Origin: CAZMGB01 sp964565775
Lineage (GTDB): Bacteria; Chloroflexota; Dehalococcoidia; DSTF01; JALHUB01
Direction: 5' to 3'
Length of the DNA: 64,000 nucleotides
Assembly (NCBI GenBank): GCA_964565775.1
Contig: CAZMGB010000003.1
Coordinates: 62,001 to 126,000, forward strand
Position 1 is the stretch's first letter. Every line of letters starts with the position of its first letter. The position numbers and the translations under genes were made by a program. Shown here piece after piece: positions 8,721-17,601 of this stretch. The notes below the pieces were generated by a model. It ran no database searches, was not told the origin of the DNA, and worked only from the letters and a program-made list of their open reading frames with translations.

Positions 8721-8770
8721 CAGGACTTTTAATCCGGGTGTCCTGGGTTCGAGCCCCAGAGGGCCCACCA
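8721..8770 (+). other. 3' half of a tRNA-Lys(UUU) gene, probable attachment-site remnant
   Basis: From 8723 the sequence reads as anticodon stem, the lysine loop CTTTTAA with anticodon TTT, a variable loop, a perfect T arm (CTGGG, loop TTCGAGC, CCCAG), the 3' acceptor strand AGGGCCC, discriminator A and an encoded CCA ending at 8770. No D arm or matching 5' acceptor strand lies at the right distance upstream, and the 5' strand of the anticodon stem has one mismatch. Duplicated 3' tRNA halves of this kind are the usual footprint of tyrosine-recombinase integration into a tRNA gene. The intact tRNA-Lys gene is not in the window. Confidence 0.75.
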
Positions 8771-8905
8771 CCCCCAGAATCGCCCCGAACCCGTAAGCAG
8801 CGACCCCTCCGGCACGCCTCAGACCGCCCCAAACGCGGGATGTGGATCCGGGCCTCTCGGACCGGCTCTCGACCGCGGTCTCTGTGGACGACAGGCAGCC
8901 TTGGC

Positions 8906-9559
8906 CTACTTCACGACGCCCACCGGCAGAACCTGGCGACCCCAGGTCTCGTTCACGACGATCGCGAAGGACGCGTAGAGCGCCGTGCCGGCGCAGATCA
9001 TCCCTTCCCAGCCGGCGATCTTCTCCCAGGTCTCGTCGTGCGCGCCGATGGCCAGCAGGAAGAACAGAATGGTCAGGGTTGCGAAGACGGCCTGCACCGC
9101 CCTCGAGACCTTCAGCGCGCCCACCGTCATGTAGGCGGTGAAGATACCCCAGGCGACCAGGAAGAGTGACGCGCCTTCCGGCGTCACCCCCTCTATGGTC
9201 CCGGTGTTCTCAAGGATCTTGGTCAGCGCCAGGAACATCCAGAAGGCGCCAAAGGAGCTGAAGGCGGTGAAGCCGAAGGTGTTGTTCTTCTTCGCTTCCC
9301 ACATGCCGGCTGCGAACTGGGCCATGCCACCAAAGAAGATGCCCAGCGGCCAGACCAGGCCCTCGCTTGTCTTGTCGACCACTCCCGCGTTGAACGCGTT
9401 CAGTACCAGGGTGGTGAGTCCGAAAGCAGCCAGGCCAAGAGGAGCGGGATTACAGATGCGCTCCGCGATTTCCACAACCCCTGCTTTCTCCTTGAGGGCA
9501 GCCACCTCCTTCTTGAGCTTCTCCAGGGCTTCGCCAAAGTCTTCCTGAGCATCCGCCAC
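8906..9559 (-). CDS. satP: Acetate uptake transporter, GPR1/FUN34/SatP (YaaH) family
   Basis: Inner-membrane acetate/succinate channel or proton symporter of the AceTr family. The 217-residue protein has the signature NPAPLGLAAFGLTT at about residues 37-50 and six hydrophobic segments. The first ~30 residues (EDFGEALEKLKKEVAALKEK) form a charged predicted coiled coil that most bacterial SatP proteins lack. The GTG start has GGAGGT nine bases upstream. It is encoded on the same strand as, and downstream of, an acyl-CoA ligase homologue and acetyl-CoA synthetase, which fits uptake and activation of acetate. Confidence 0.9.
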   Translation of the reverse strand: MADAQEDFGEALEKLKKEVAALKEKAGVVEIAERICNPAPLGLAAFGLTTLVLNAFNAGVVDKTSEGLVWPLGIFFGGMAQFAAGMWEAKKNNTFGFTAFSSFGAFWMFLALTKILENTGTIEGVTPEGASLFLVAWGIFTAYMTVGALKVSRAVQAVFATLTILFFLLAIGAHDETWEKIAGWEGMICAGTALYASFAIVVNETWGRQVLPVGVVK

Positions 9560-9659
9560 GACCCGACCACCTCCTTTTCTGCTTTTCTCCAGCTAGGAGG
9601 GCGATCCCGGCAGGCGCCGCTGGGCCTGATGGCCCGGCAGCTCACCGCGTCAACGCTCT

Positions 9660-9682
9660 AGGTCCAGATACGGACGGATTCC
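9660..9682 (-). repeat. Dispersed intergenic repeat, copy E (degenerate, opposite strand)
   Basis: TCCAGATACGGACGG at 9663-9677 is the reverse complement of the repeat core with one change from copy B. It lies in the 256-base gap between satP and the acyl-CoA ligase homologue. Confidence 0.4.
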
Positions 9683-9815
9683 TATCACCGCAAGCCCACC
9701 AAAGCACGTCCCTCGGATTTGCCGCTTCAGCCCCTCGTAGGCGGCCTTCACGTAATGCACGGAGGGCCGCACTGCAACGTCGTCACGCCGCCGATGGGCA
9801 TCTCACAAGCTGACA

Positions 9816-11387
9816 TCATTCACTCGGCCCCTCGCTCCGAGCGCGCTCCCGCTGAATGAGTTCGCGCCGCAGGATCTCCCCCATGGCTGACTTGGGTATC
9901 TCCCAGACGAACTCCACCTCCCTGATCCGCTTGTGGGGCGCCACCCGGTCTTCGACGAACTGCATGATGTCGCTCTTGGTGGCGCGCTGGCCTGGCCGGG
10001 CGACGACGAACGCCTTGGGGACCTGCCCTGCGTTGGGGTCGCTCTTGGGAATAACGGCAGCGTCCATGACGAAGGGATGCTGACGAAGGACAGCCTCTAA
10101 CTCGGCCGGGGCGACCTCAAAGCCTTTGTAGTTTATGGCATCCTTCTTGCGGTCCAGCACATAGACGTATCCGTCCTCGTCAAAGCTACAGATATCACCC
10201 GTCCGCAACCAGCCATCCTCAGTGAGAGCATCGGCGGTGGCCTCAGGCTGGTTCCAGTAGCCCAGCATCACCTGGGGCCCCTGGATCAGCAGTTCGCCGA
10301 TCTCGCCGGTGGACAGCTCTCTGCCCGTCTCCGTGCTCACCACCTTCTCGTTGGTGTCGCTGACAGGCGGACCCACAGAGTCCAGCTTCGGACGATCCAA
10401 GGGATTCAGGTTGGTGGTAGGGCTGGTCTCCGTGAGGCCGTATCCCTGGATCACCGGGCACGAGAAGAGGCGCTGGGCCGCTTCGGCGGTGCGCGGCAAC
10501 AGTCTGGCGGCGCCGGAGATGATGAAGCGCAGGGAGGAAGTGTCGTACTTCTGGCCTTGCTCCGCCAGGTCGGTGAGGCTGCGCAGGGCGGGCGGCACGA
10601 CAAACAAGTCGGTGACGCTGTACTTATGGATCAGGTAGAGAACCAGGTGGGGGTCGAAGTTGGGGATGATGACCTGAGCCGAGGCATTGGCAAGGCCCAC
10701 GTTCATCACCGGAATGAGCCCAAAGATCTGGTAGAAGGGGAGGAAGTCCAGGCTGACCGCGCCCGGCTGCGCCAGACCGGAGGCGAGGTTCTGACTAACG
10801 TTGCAGCAGACGTTGTGGTGCGTGAGCATGACCCCCTTGGGCAGACCGGTGGTGCCGCTGGAGTAGGGAAGAAAAGCCAGGTCCTTTTCCGGATCGATCG
10901 CCACGGGTTCAGCGTACCCGGCCGCGTTCGCCGCCTTGTCCCAGATGTCGCCGATGGGAAAGGCGCTCCGAAGTCCCGGCAATTCGTCCCTCACCATGCC
11001 CACCAGGGGGCAATTCTCAGGCGCGCAGAACACAGCGACGGCACCGCAATCGCCGAGCTGGTGGAGCAACTCCTGCTCTTTGAGCCTTGGGTTCACGGTA
11101 GTGACCACGCCGCCGGCCAGGAGGATGCTATGCACGGCCACGACGTACTCCGGGCAGCTATCAGCGAAGATAGCCACTACGTCGCCTTTGCGTACGCCGA
11201 CCTCGTCCTGGAGCACTCGGGCCATGCGACGGGCGGCATCCCAGATCTCCCCGAAGCTGTAGAACCGCTCGTCGGGGCCGATGAGAGCCGTCTTGTCCGG
11301 TTGTTGCTCAGCGCCCTCTCTGAGGCAGTCAGTGAGCGGCCGCTTGGGATAGGGCGCCTGGCTGGGCCATGGGCTGCTGATCGTCAT
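9816..11387 (-). CDS. AMP-binding acyl-CoA/aryl-CoA ligase homologue lacking the A10 lysine
   Basis: A member of the ANL superfamily close to 4-coumarate/long-chain acyl-CoA ligases, 523 residues. The ATP loop YSSGTTGLPKGVM, the QGYGLTETSP motif and the hinge DRKKDAINYKGFEVAPAELE are all present, so the fold and nucleotide site look intact. The C-terminal A10 motif, normally PKxxxGK, reads PKSAMGEILRREL here: the catalytic lysine that drives adenylation is glutamate (GAG codon, clean reading frame). It may be impaired in adenylation, work only in the thioester half-reaction, or have another role. The start has GGGAGGT upstream. It sits between acs and satP on the same strand; the acyl substrate cannot be told from sequence. 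Confidence 0.85.
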   Translation of the reverse strand: MTISSPWPSQAPYPKRPLTDCLREGAEQQPDKTALIGPDERFYSFGEIWDAARRMARVLQDEVGVRKGDVVAIFADSCPEYVVAVHSILLAGGVVTTVNPRLKEQELLHQLGDCGAVAVFCAPENCPLVGMVRDELPGLRSAFPIGDIWDKAANAAGYAEPVAIDPEKDLAFLPYSSGTTGLPKGVMLTHHNVCCNVSQNLASGLAQPGAVSLDFLPFYQIFGLIPVMNVGLANASAQVIIPNFDPHLVLYLIHKYSVTDLFVVPPALRSLTDLAEQGQKYDTSSLRFIISGAARLLPRTAEAAQRLFSCPVIQGYGLTETSPTTNLNPLDRPKLDSVGPPVSDTNEKVVSTETGRELSTGEIGELLIQGPQVMLGYWNQPEATADALTEDGWLRTGDICSFDEDGYVYVLDRKKDAINYKGFEVAPAELEAVLRQHPFVMDAAVIPKSDPNAGQVPKAFVVARPGQRATKSDIMQFVEDRVAPHKRIREVEFVWEIPKSAMGEILRRELIQRERARSEGPSE

Positions 11388-11430
11388 CTCACACCTCCCT
11401 GAGCTTGGTCCCGCTCACTGCGGGTGGTAG

Positions 11431-13350
11431 CTAGACCTCCGTCCGGAGCGCCTCGTAGGCAGCCTTCACTTCCTCCACAGAAGCCCCGTCCTCCAAAGTC
11501 GTCACGTCGCCGATGACCGCGTCGGTAGCCACCGCCTTGAGCAGTCGCCGCATGATCTTTCCACTGCGGGTCTTGGGCAGCTTCTTGACGAAGAACACCC
11601 TCTCCGGAGCGGCAATCGGCCCCACGGTCTTGCGGATGTGGTTATTGAGTTCCTTCTCCAGCTCGGGCGAAGGATCATACCCCTCTCGGAGAATGGCGAA
11701 GATGACGATCGCTTCGCCCTTCACCGGGTCAGGCTTGCTGACGGCCGCTGCCTCCGCCACCGGAGGGAAGTCCACAGCGGCGTTCTCCAGCTCAAGCGTT
11801 CCCAGGCGGTGTCCGGCAACCTTAATCACCTCGTCTGCGCGGCCGAGGAGCCAGAAATAGCCATCCTCGTCCTGCACAGCGTAGTCGCCGGTGAGGTAGT
11901 TGCCCGGAAAACGACTCCAGTATACCTGCGCGTACCTCTCGGGGTCGTTGTACAGGGTCATCAGCATGCCGGGCCACGGCTTTCTAAGGATCAGAAGCCC
12001 TCGCTCACCGGCGGCCGCAGGCTCGCCATTCTCGTTCACTACCTCCGGGTCGATGCCAGGCAGGGGCAGGCTGGCGGAACCGGGCTTCAGAGGTGGGAGC
12101 TCGATGGCCGGGGCCTGGGAGATCATCATGCCGCCGGTCTCCGTCTGCCACCAGGTGTCCACGATGGGGCAGCGCTCAGCGCCGATGTACTTGAAGTACC
12201 ACAGCCACGCCTCGGGGTTGATGGGCTCTCCCACCGTCCCCAACAGGTCCAGGCTGCTCAGGTCGTACTTGGCCGGCCACTCCTCGCCGGCCTGCATGAA
12301 CATGCGAATGGCAGTGGGCGAGGTGTAGAGGATGTTGACCCGATAGGTCTGGATGATATCCCACCAGCGGCCCAGGTCCGGATAGTTGGGCGCGCCCTCG
12401 TACATGACGCTGGTGGCGCCGAAAGCCAGGGGAGCGTACACGATGTAGCTATGGCCGGTGACCCAGCCGATGTCCGCCGTGCACCAATACACTGTATCTT
12501 CCTTGGCATCGAACACCCACCTGAACGTCGAATGCGCATACACCATGTAGCCGCCCGTACTGTGGACGACACCCTTGGGCTTCCCGGTGGTCCCTGATGT
12601 GTAGAGGACGTACAGGGGATGGCTGGCCTCCACCGGTTCCGGGTCCACGCGGTCCGACGCTTCGGTGAGCAAGTGGTGATACCAGAAATCCCTGCCCGGC
12701 TTCATATCCACCTCCAGGCCAAGCCGGTTAATCACCACCGCTTTCTCGATGGTCGGCGAGAGGTCCATCGCCTCGTCCGCTGTCCGCTTGAGCGGCACGG
12801 GAGAGCCCCGACGGTAGCCGCCGTTGGCGGTGACCAGAAGCTTAGCCTGCACGTCGTTGATCCGGTCGGCCAGGGCCTCGCCACTAAAGCCAGAGAAGAC
12901 GACGGTGAAGGTGGCGCCGATGCGGCTGCAGGCCAGCATGAAGATGGGCAGCTCTGGGATCATCGGCAGATAGAGCGCTACCCTATCGCCTTTGGCCACG
13001 CCCAGGTTCTTCAACACCGACGCGCAGCGGTTGACCTCTCGATAGAGGGTGGCATAGCTCAGGACGCGGGTGTCGCCGGGTTCCCCCTCCCAGTAAAGGG
13101 CGACCTTGTTCTTCCTCCCGTTCTCGATGTGGCGGTCCACGCAGAGATAGCAGGCGTTCAGCATTCCGCCCTCGAACCACTTGGCGAAGGGCGGCGACCA
13201 GTCCAGCACCTTGTCCCAGGTGTGGAACCAGTCCAGCTTGCGAGCCTCGTCCCCCCAAAAGCCCTCCGGATCACTCAGCGACCTATCATGTACCTCAGAA
13301 TACCTCCTGCGAGGCCAGTACTTGTTTTCGCCGACGCTAGGGCTGGTCAT
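11431..13350 (-). CDS. acs: Acetyl-CoA synthetase (AMP-forming)
   Basis: Activates acetate with ATP and CoA to acetyl-CoA. The 639-residue protein begins with the ACS N-terminal domain (SLSDPEGFWGDEARKLDW), has the ATP loop YTSGTTGKPKGVVH, the WWQTETGG motif, the hinge GRADEVIKVAGHRLG and an intact A10 motif LPKTRSGKIMRR with the catalytic lysine that is also the target of acetylation in this family. The ATG start has GGAGGT upstream. With the SatP-type transporter encoded two genes downstream it forms an acetate assimilation unit. Propionyl-CoA synthetase is a close relative, but motif and length fit Acs. Confidence 0.93.
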   Translation of the reverse strand: MTSPSVGENKYWPRRRYSEVHDRSLSDPEGFWGDEARKLDWFHTWDKVLDWSPPFAKWFEGGMLNACYLCVDRHIENGRKNKVALYWEGEPGDTRVLSYATLYREVNRCASVLKNLGVAKGDRVALYLPMIPELPIFMLACSRIGATFTVVFSGFSGEALADRINDVQAKLLVTANGGYRRGSPVPLKRTADEAMDLSPTIEKAVVINRLGLEVDMKPGRDFWYHHLLTEASDRVDPEPVEASHPLYVLYTSGTTGKPKGVVHSTGGYMVYAHSTFRWVFDAKEDTVYWCTADIGWVTGHSYIVYAPLAFGATSVMYEGAPNYPDLGRWWDIIQTYRVNILYTSPTAIRMFMQAGEEWPAKYDLSSLDLLGTVGEPINPEAWLWYFKYIGAERCPIVDTWWQTETGGMMISQAPAIELPPLKPGSASLPLPGIDPEVVNENGEPAAAGERGLLILRKPWPGMLMTLYNDPERYAQVYWSRFPGNYLTGDYAVQDEDGYFWLLGRADEVIKVAGHRLGTLELENAAVDFPPVAEAAAVSKPDPVKGEAIVIFAILREGYDPSPELEKELNNHIRKTVGPIAAPERVFFVKKLPKTRSGKIMRRLLKAVATDAVIGDVTTLEDGASVEEVKAAYEALRTEV

Positions 13351-13893
13351 GCCAGTTCACCTCCCGAACGTTCACTCCATACTCTGAGCGTACCACATAT
13401 GAGCAGGTCCCGGCACAGCGCTGGGGCCCCCTCGGTGGGGTCGAAGAAGTTGCCCAGATAGGTGCCTGGAGACCCATATCGCCGTATCGCCTCCTCTCGC
13501 CTGAGGGTGGAGAGGGCTACTCAGGCGGGTGCGCCCCGTCAAGGCATCAGCCGAGCAGCTTCGCGACGCCATCGTCGTCTTCGACCACAAGCACCCTTGG
13601 AGACACCCCTCCAGTCTTGCGCCGCATCCGACGGGTTCATCCTAGAGGTTACTTGTGCAGGCGGCGTCAACTTCGGCGCCCCAGTCGTCAAGGCTGCGTG
13701 GGTGTGCTGAGGAGACGCGAAGTCCGCGTAGCCTCGGGCATTGAGTGACTCGGCGAAGCGGCCGCGGGAAGACATCTCGAACTACCGTCATCGGGGCAGG
13801 CAACGGCCCGAAGTCAGGGCCGACCAGGTCCCAGCCTTTTCATCCGGCTGTCCTCGGATCCGCTCTCGAGCGCGGTCTCCGCGGGAGTCGATT
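13351..13893. other. Intergenic stretch between S51/CysRS-tail gene and acs
   Basis: About 540 bases without a supported gene or clear repeat. The upstream region of acs lies at its left end. I see no terminator-like hairpin with a T-run and no convincing operator. Confidence 0.4.
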
Positions 13894-15156
13894 CTAGCGC
13901 ATTCTCCACTCAGTCCCGCTCCGCTTGTCCTCAAGGACAATCCCCAGCCCAGATAGCCCGTCGCGGATCTCGTCCGCCAACGACCAATTCTGATCAGCAC
14001 GCGCCCGCGAGCGTAGAGCGATGAGCAAATCCACGAAGGGCGCGATGCTCGCCTCCGTCGCGGAAGGCGAAGGGGCCAGTTCGTTGCTCCAGGCGATCAG
14101 AAACTGGCGCAGGCTGGCTTGGGCCTGGAGAATCAGGCTCTCCTCCGCGCCGGCCTCTTGCGCTTGATCCAGAACCTGCGCTAGACGGTAGATATCGTCA
14201 GCCACTCCAGCCAGGCCCGAGTGCCTGGCGCCTCCGGCAGAAACCTGTTCCACGGTCCTGGCGACTTCCTGGAGCAGGGACTCACGTGCCACGGCTCGAG
14301 CCCTCTCACCCTCATCGGAGGCCCCGGTGGGCGTCACGCCACCTTCGACAACGACCTGGTCCCGCAAGCGGTCGAGGCTGAAAGAGGTACCCGCCTTGAA
14401 GCTCATCTCATGACGCCGCCGGCGGACCGTCACCTGGCCAGCACCCATCACGCGGCACTCATCGCTGGCAAGGTCCAGGATACACGCGGTGTACTCGTCC
14501 ACGCCCAGCACAAGCGTAGAATCGGGCAGAAGCTGCTCCAACACCTCGAAGCGAGGCTGGCCCATGAAGCAGTATCGCGTGTCGAAGGTGCCGCCCTCCG
14601 CATTGTTCCAGTGGCTGACGATGGCCAGGTCCAGGCCGTAGGGCCCCATGAGATTCAGCCCTTCCACCCAATGGGGCTCTTCACCGACTTTGTAGATCTC
14701 ATACACGGGCAAGGCATATCTGCCGACCGCAATCGCTGCCGCGCTGGCCAAGACCAGGTGCGCCCCCTGGCCGACCCGCCTCGCCACCAGGTCGAACACG
14801 GGAGTCTGCCGCCAGTTGCGGACCGCGTACGTTGGACTCCCCGGACCCGCAAAGATGTAATTAGCGCGCGCCAGCTTTCTGAGGGCATTCTCCATTTCGC
14901 GGTCAGTGGCCCCTTTGGCTGACCTGAAGGAGGCAACGGAGCAGGGAATGCCCATGTATTCGGTAACATAGGCGCACGCCCTCCCGGAGATCTCGTCGGC
15001 GTTGAGCTCGAATCCCGCGGGCGTGTCCAGGAACACTGCTGTCACAGGTTCCTCGATCCTGGACGTCACCCAGCGGTGCACCCTGCTCATGGCCCTCGTC
15101 ATCTCACCTGAGCCCATGAGTGTGACCGTTCCCGGCGAGTCAGGACGCGCTACCAT
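13894..15156 (-). CDS. Peptidase S51-like protein fused to a cysteinyl-tRNA synthetase C-terminal domain
   Basis: A 420-residue two-part protein. Residues 1 to about 265 have a class I glutamine amidotransferase-like/peptidase S51 (cyanophycinase-like) fold: VTLMGSGEM at the start, FAGPGSPTYAVRNW, and an LASAAAIAVG segment where S51 enzymes have the nucleophilic serine elbow. The last ~75 residues (LRQFLIAWSN..., PFVDLLIALRSRARADQNW, LADEIRDGLSGLGIVLED, GTEWR) read like the end of cysteinyl-tRNA synthetase, its helical C-terminal domain with the LADxIRDxLxxxGIxLED signature. No CysRS catalytic domain is present. The function is not known; a role in sensing tRNA or a peptide substrate is speculation. 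Confidence 0.8.
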   Translation of the reverse strand: MVARPDSPGTVTLMGSGEMTRAMSRVHRWVTSRIEEPVTAVFLDTPAGFELNADEISGRACAYVTEYMGIPCSVASFRSAKGATDREMENALRKLARANYIFAGPGSPTYAVRNWRQTPVFDLVARRVGQGAHLVLASAAAIAVGRYALPVYEIYKVGEEPHWVEGLNLMGPYGLDLAIVSHWNNAEGGTFDTRYCFMGQPRFEVLEQLLPDSTLVLGVDEYTACILDLASDECRVMGAGQVTVRRRRHEMSFKAGTSFSLDRLRDQVVVEGGVTPTGASDEGERARAVARESLLQEVARTVEQVSAGGARHSGLAGVADDIYRLAQVLDQAQEAGAEESLILQAQASLRQFLIAWSNELAPSPSATEASIAPFVDLLIALRSRARADQNWSLADEIRDGLSGLGIVLEDKRSGTEWRMR

Positions 15157-15294
15157 GACTCCCTCTCGACGACGCCAAGAGCTACTCTGCCCGGAACTCC
15201 GAACGGAAGCTCGCGCTGCACGCGATCGCGCATTACGGTCTGCCCCTCATAATCCTCGAAAACGTCGTCGTAGCGACCGCGCGCCGGGGCAGCA

Positions 15295-17601
15295 TTATGC
15301 CGCCAAACCCCTCTCCCCAGGCAGGGACGGCAACTGCTCCTCCTCGCCCACAGTGGCCGGCCGGCGGAAACGTAGCTTGGCCGCCAGATCGAGCAGCACC
15401 AGCAGTCCGCCCAGGCCGAAGGCCACGTCGCCGGGCATCCGCAGCCACTGGAATACCGTCCAGTCATCGTAGAAGGCGAGGCTGCGCGAGTACCAGAAGC
15501 CGTGCTCGATACCGGAGGCGAGCTGAGCGAAGCCTATAGGCAGGATGTTCAGCGCCAGCCACAGCACTATGGCCCCATGGAAGCAACCCAGCGCCCATTG
15601 AGGTACGCGGTCGCTCCATCGCTCGGTCGGCACCATGCCTCGCACCGAAAAGTACAGCAGGCCGATAGCGAGCAGCCCGAATGTGCCCATCATGCTGGCG
15701 TGGCCGTGCGCCAGAGTGAGGAACTGCCCATGCTCGAAGTAGCTCATGATAGGCGGGTTGATGATGCCACCCAGCACACCAGCGCCCAGCACGTTCCAGA
15801 CGGCCGCGCCCGTGAAGTACATGAAGGCCGTACGCTGCGGGAAATCCCGCCCCGCCGCCCGCACGGCCCGGTACTCACGCCAGGCTCCCACCATCATTAC
15901 CCCCAGGGGGATAACCTCCAGGAAGGAGAACATGCTTCCCAAGGCGATCCACACGGCCGGCTCGCCCACCCAGTAGTAGTGGTGACCGGTGCCGAGGATG
16001 CCGGAGCCAAAGATGAGGATCACCTCGAAGTAGACAGTGCGCTCAACGAACCGGCGCGAGAGCAACCCCATGCTCAGCACGGCATAGCCGATGACGGCCA
16101 CGGTGAAGAACTCAAACATGTTCTCCACCCAAAGGTGAACCACCCACCAGCGCCAGAAGTCGGTGAGGGTCACGCTCGCCATGATGCGATTCAACGGCAG
16201 CATGCCGAAGACGTACACGAGGCCAATGGCGGCACCGCTGTAGAGCAGCAGATGCTCCAGGCTGCCCCAAGTCCGTCTGGCGCGCAGGCCTGGCCAGAAG
16301 GCGCGGAGGAGAATGGCCGCCCAGATGAGCAAGCCCAGAAAAAGAGCTATCTGGAAGGCCCGGCCGAGCTGGATGTACTCCAACCCCTGGTTTCCGATCC
16401 AGAACCAACTCCCACGCATGTTGCTCTTGACCCCAAACCAGAGCCCGATGGACGCGCCCACGACCACCACGACCACCGCCGCCCACAGCACGTTCGCCAG
16501 GAGGCGCTGGTGGTGCGGCTCACGGCGGCCGACGATGGGAGCGAGAAAGAGGCCAGCCCCCAGCCAGGCCGCAGCAAGCCAGGCGATAGCCAGTTGGATG
16601 TGCCAGGCCTTGAGGACGTTGAACGGGAGTACGTTCTTGAGATCGAAACCGAAGAAGCTGCCGCGGTCGGCGTAGTAGTGCGCGATGAGCATACCGGCCA
16701 GGGCCTGAAGCAGGAGCAGGACCGGCACCAGCAAGAACCACTTGGCGGTCGATGTCTGGCTCGGGGTGAGCGGTGTTTCCGCTGGCACGGCCGCAGCTTC
16801 CACCGCCTCGGCCGGTGGGGCGATGAAGCGGCGGTAGAACAAGTAGACGGCAGCGCTCATGGCCACCAGCCCGGCCACTGAACCCCAGGTCCACCAGTAC
16901 ATGCCCCGGGTTGGTTCATTGCCCACTGAGGCATCGTGGGGCCAGTTGTTGGTGTAGGAGAAGCCCTCGCCGGGGCGCTGTGCCGCGCTGGTCCACGCGA
17001 CCCAGCCAAAGAAGGCGGCAAGCTGATCGGCCTCCGCGGCACTGCGGACAGTGTCCGCAGGAAGGCCCAGCTCCTCGTCGCCCTCAATAAACAGGGTGTG
17101 GTAGTAGCTTCGTAGCTCCCGGTGCGCCGCCGCCTGGCCGCTCGTCATGGTTAAGACGCCACCGGAGTAGCGGTTCGTCTTCAGCTCGTCGATTACCTGC
17201 CGGTCGACGGCGGCGCGCCGGGTAGCGCCCAGGGCGTCGTATGACGAGCCGAAACGCTGCTCCGCATAGAAGCCCCGCATCAACTGGCCCTCGCGGTGGA
17301 GGTAGTCGGCGCCCCAGTCCGGGCCGAAATAGGCACCGTTACCGTACAGCGAGCCGAAGTCCATGAGGTCGGTGCGCTGGAAGACGCCCTTGCCATCGAC
17401 AACGTCGTCCTTCGTGTAGAGCACGTCCCCGCTCGGGCTGACCACCTGGTCAGGGATAGGTGGGCGCTCTCGGTGCACCATCACCGTCCCATAGATGAGG
17501 ACGGCCACGGCGGCGGCCAGCGTGACGATCAGGCCCCAGCGCAGGAATCGGTCAATTCGAGCTTCCAGACCCTGGTATGAACGTCCTGTCTGAGCGCTCA
17601 T
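15295..17601 (-). CDS. norZ: Quinol-dependent nitric oxide reductase (qNor/NorZ)
   Basis: Single-subunit membrane enzyme that reduces NO to N2O with electrons from quinol. The 768-residue protein has an N-terminal membrane segment, an extracytoplasmic domain (about residues 35-220, with GVFQRTDLMDFGSLYGNGAY) and a 12-helix oxidase-like core. Heme and FeB ligands are visible: AWHIQL, HLWVENMFE with the FeB histidine and glutamate, GTGHHYYW with two FeB histidines, and LAHGHASMMG. The quinol-site region reads AHYYAD, with the expected histidine but aspartate where characterised qNor has glutamate. The ATG is preceded by GGAAGGAG. No NorQ/NorD genes are adjacent; the role is likely NO detoxification or denitrification. 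Confidence 0.9.
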   Translation of the reverse strand: MSAQTGRSYQGLEARIDRFLRWGLIVTLAAAVAVLIYGTVMVHRERPPIPDQVVSPSGDVLYTKDDVVDGKGVFQRTDLMDFGSLYGNGAYFGPDWGADYLHREGQLMRGFYAEQRFGSSYDALGATRRAAVDRQVIDELKTNRYSGGVLTMTSGQAAAHRELRSYYHTLFIEGDEELGLPADTVRSAAEADQLAAFFGWVAWTSAAQRPGEGFSYTNNWPHDASVGNEPTRGMYWWTWGSVAGLVAMSAAVYLFYRRFIAPPAEAVEAAAVPAETPLTPSQTSTAKWFLLVPVLLLLQALAGMLIAHYYADRGSFFGFDLKNVLPFNVLKAWHIQLAIAWLAAAWLGAGLFLAPIVGRREPHHQRLLANVLWAAVVVVVVGASIGLWFGVKSNMRGSWFWIGNQGLEYIQLGRAFQIALFLGLLIWAAILLRAFWPGLRARRTWGSLEHLLLYSGAAIGLVYVFGMLPLNRIMASVTLTDFWRWWVVHLWVENMFEFFTVAVIGYAVLSMGLLSRRFVERTVYFEVILIFGSGILGTGHHYYWVGEPAVWIALGSMFSFLEVIPLGVMMVGAWREYRAVRAAGRDFPQRTAFMYFTGAAVWNVLGAGVLGGIINPPIMSYFEHGQFLTLAHGHASMMGTFGLLAIGLLYFSVRGMVPTERWSDRVPQWALGCFHGAIVLWLALNILPIGFAQLASGIEHGFWYSRSLAFYDDWTVFQWLRMPGDVAFGLGGLLVLLDLAAKLRFRRPATVGEEEQLPSLPGERGLAA

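Noticed and set aside
8612..8770. GGGCCCT at 8612-8618 could pair with the acceptor 3' strand AGGGCCC, suggesting a tRNA-Lys with an intron.
   Set aside because: No D arm or 5' anticodon-stem sequence follows it and the 100-base insert has no group I or archaeal-type intron features; I treat the match as chance, though a covariance-model search should decide.
15502..16881. A 459-codon plus-strand frame opposite norZ.
   Set aside because: His/Glu/Pro-rich shadow of the membrane protein's codons, with no motif; the minus frame has all NO reductase ligands.
15295..17601. Possibility that the enzyme is a nitric oxide dismutase (Nod).
   Set aside because: Nod proteins replace FeB ligands, while here the HLWVE glutamate and both histidines of GHHYYW are intact.
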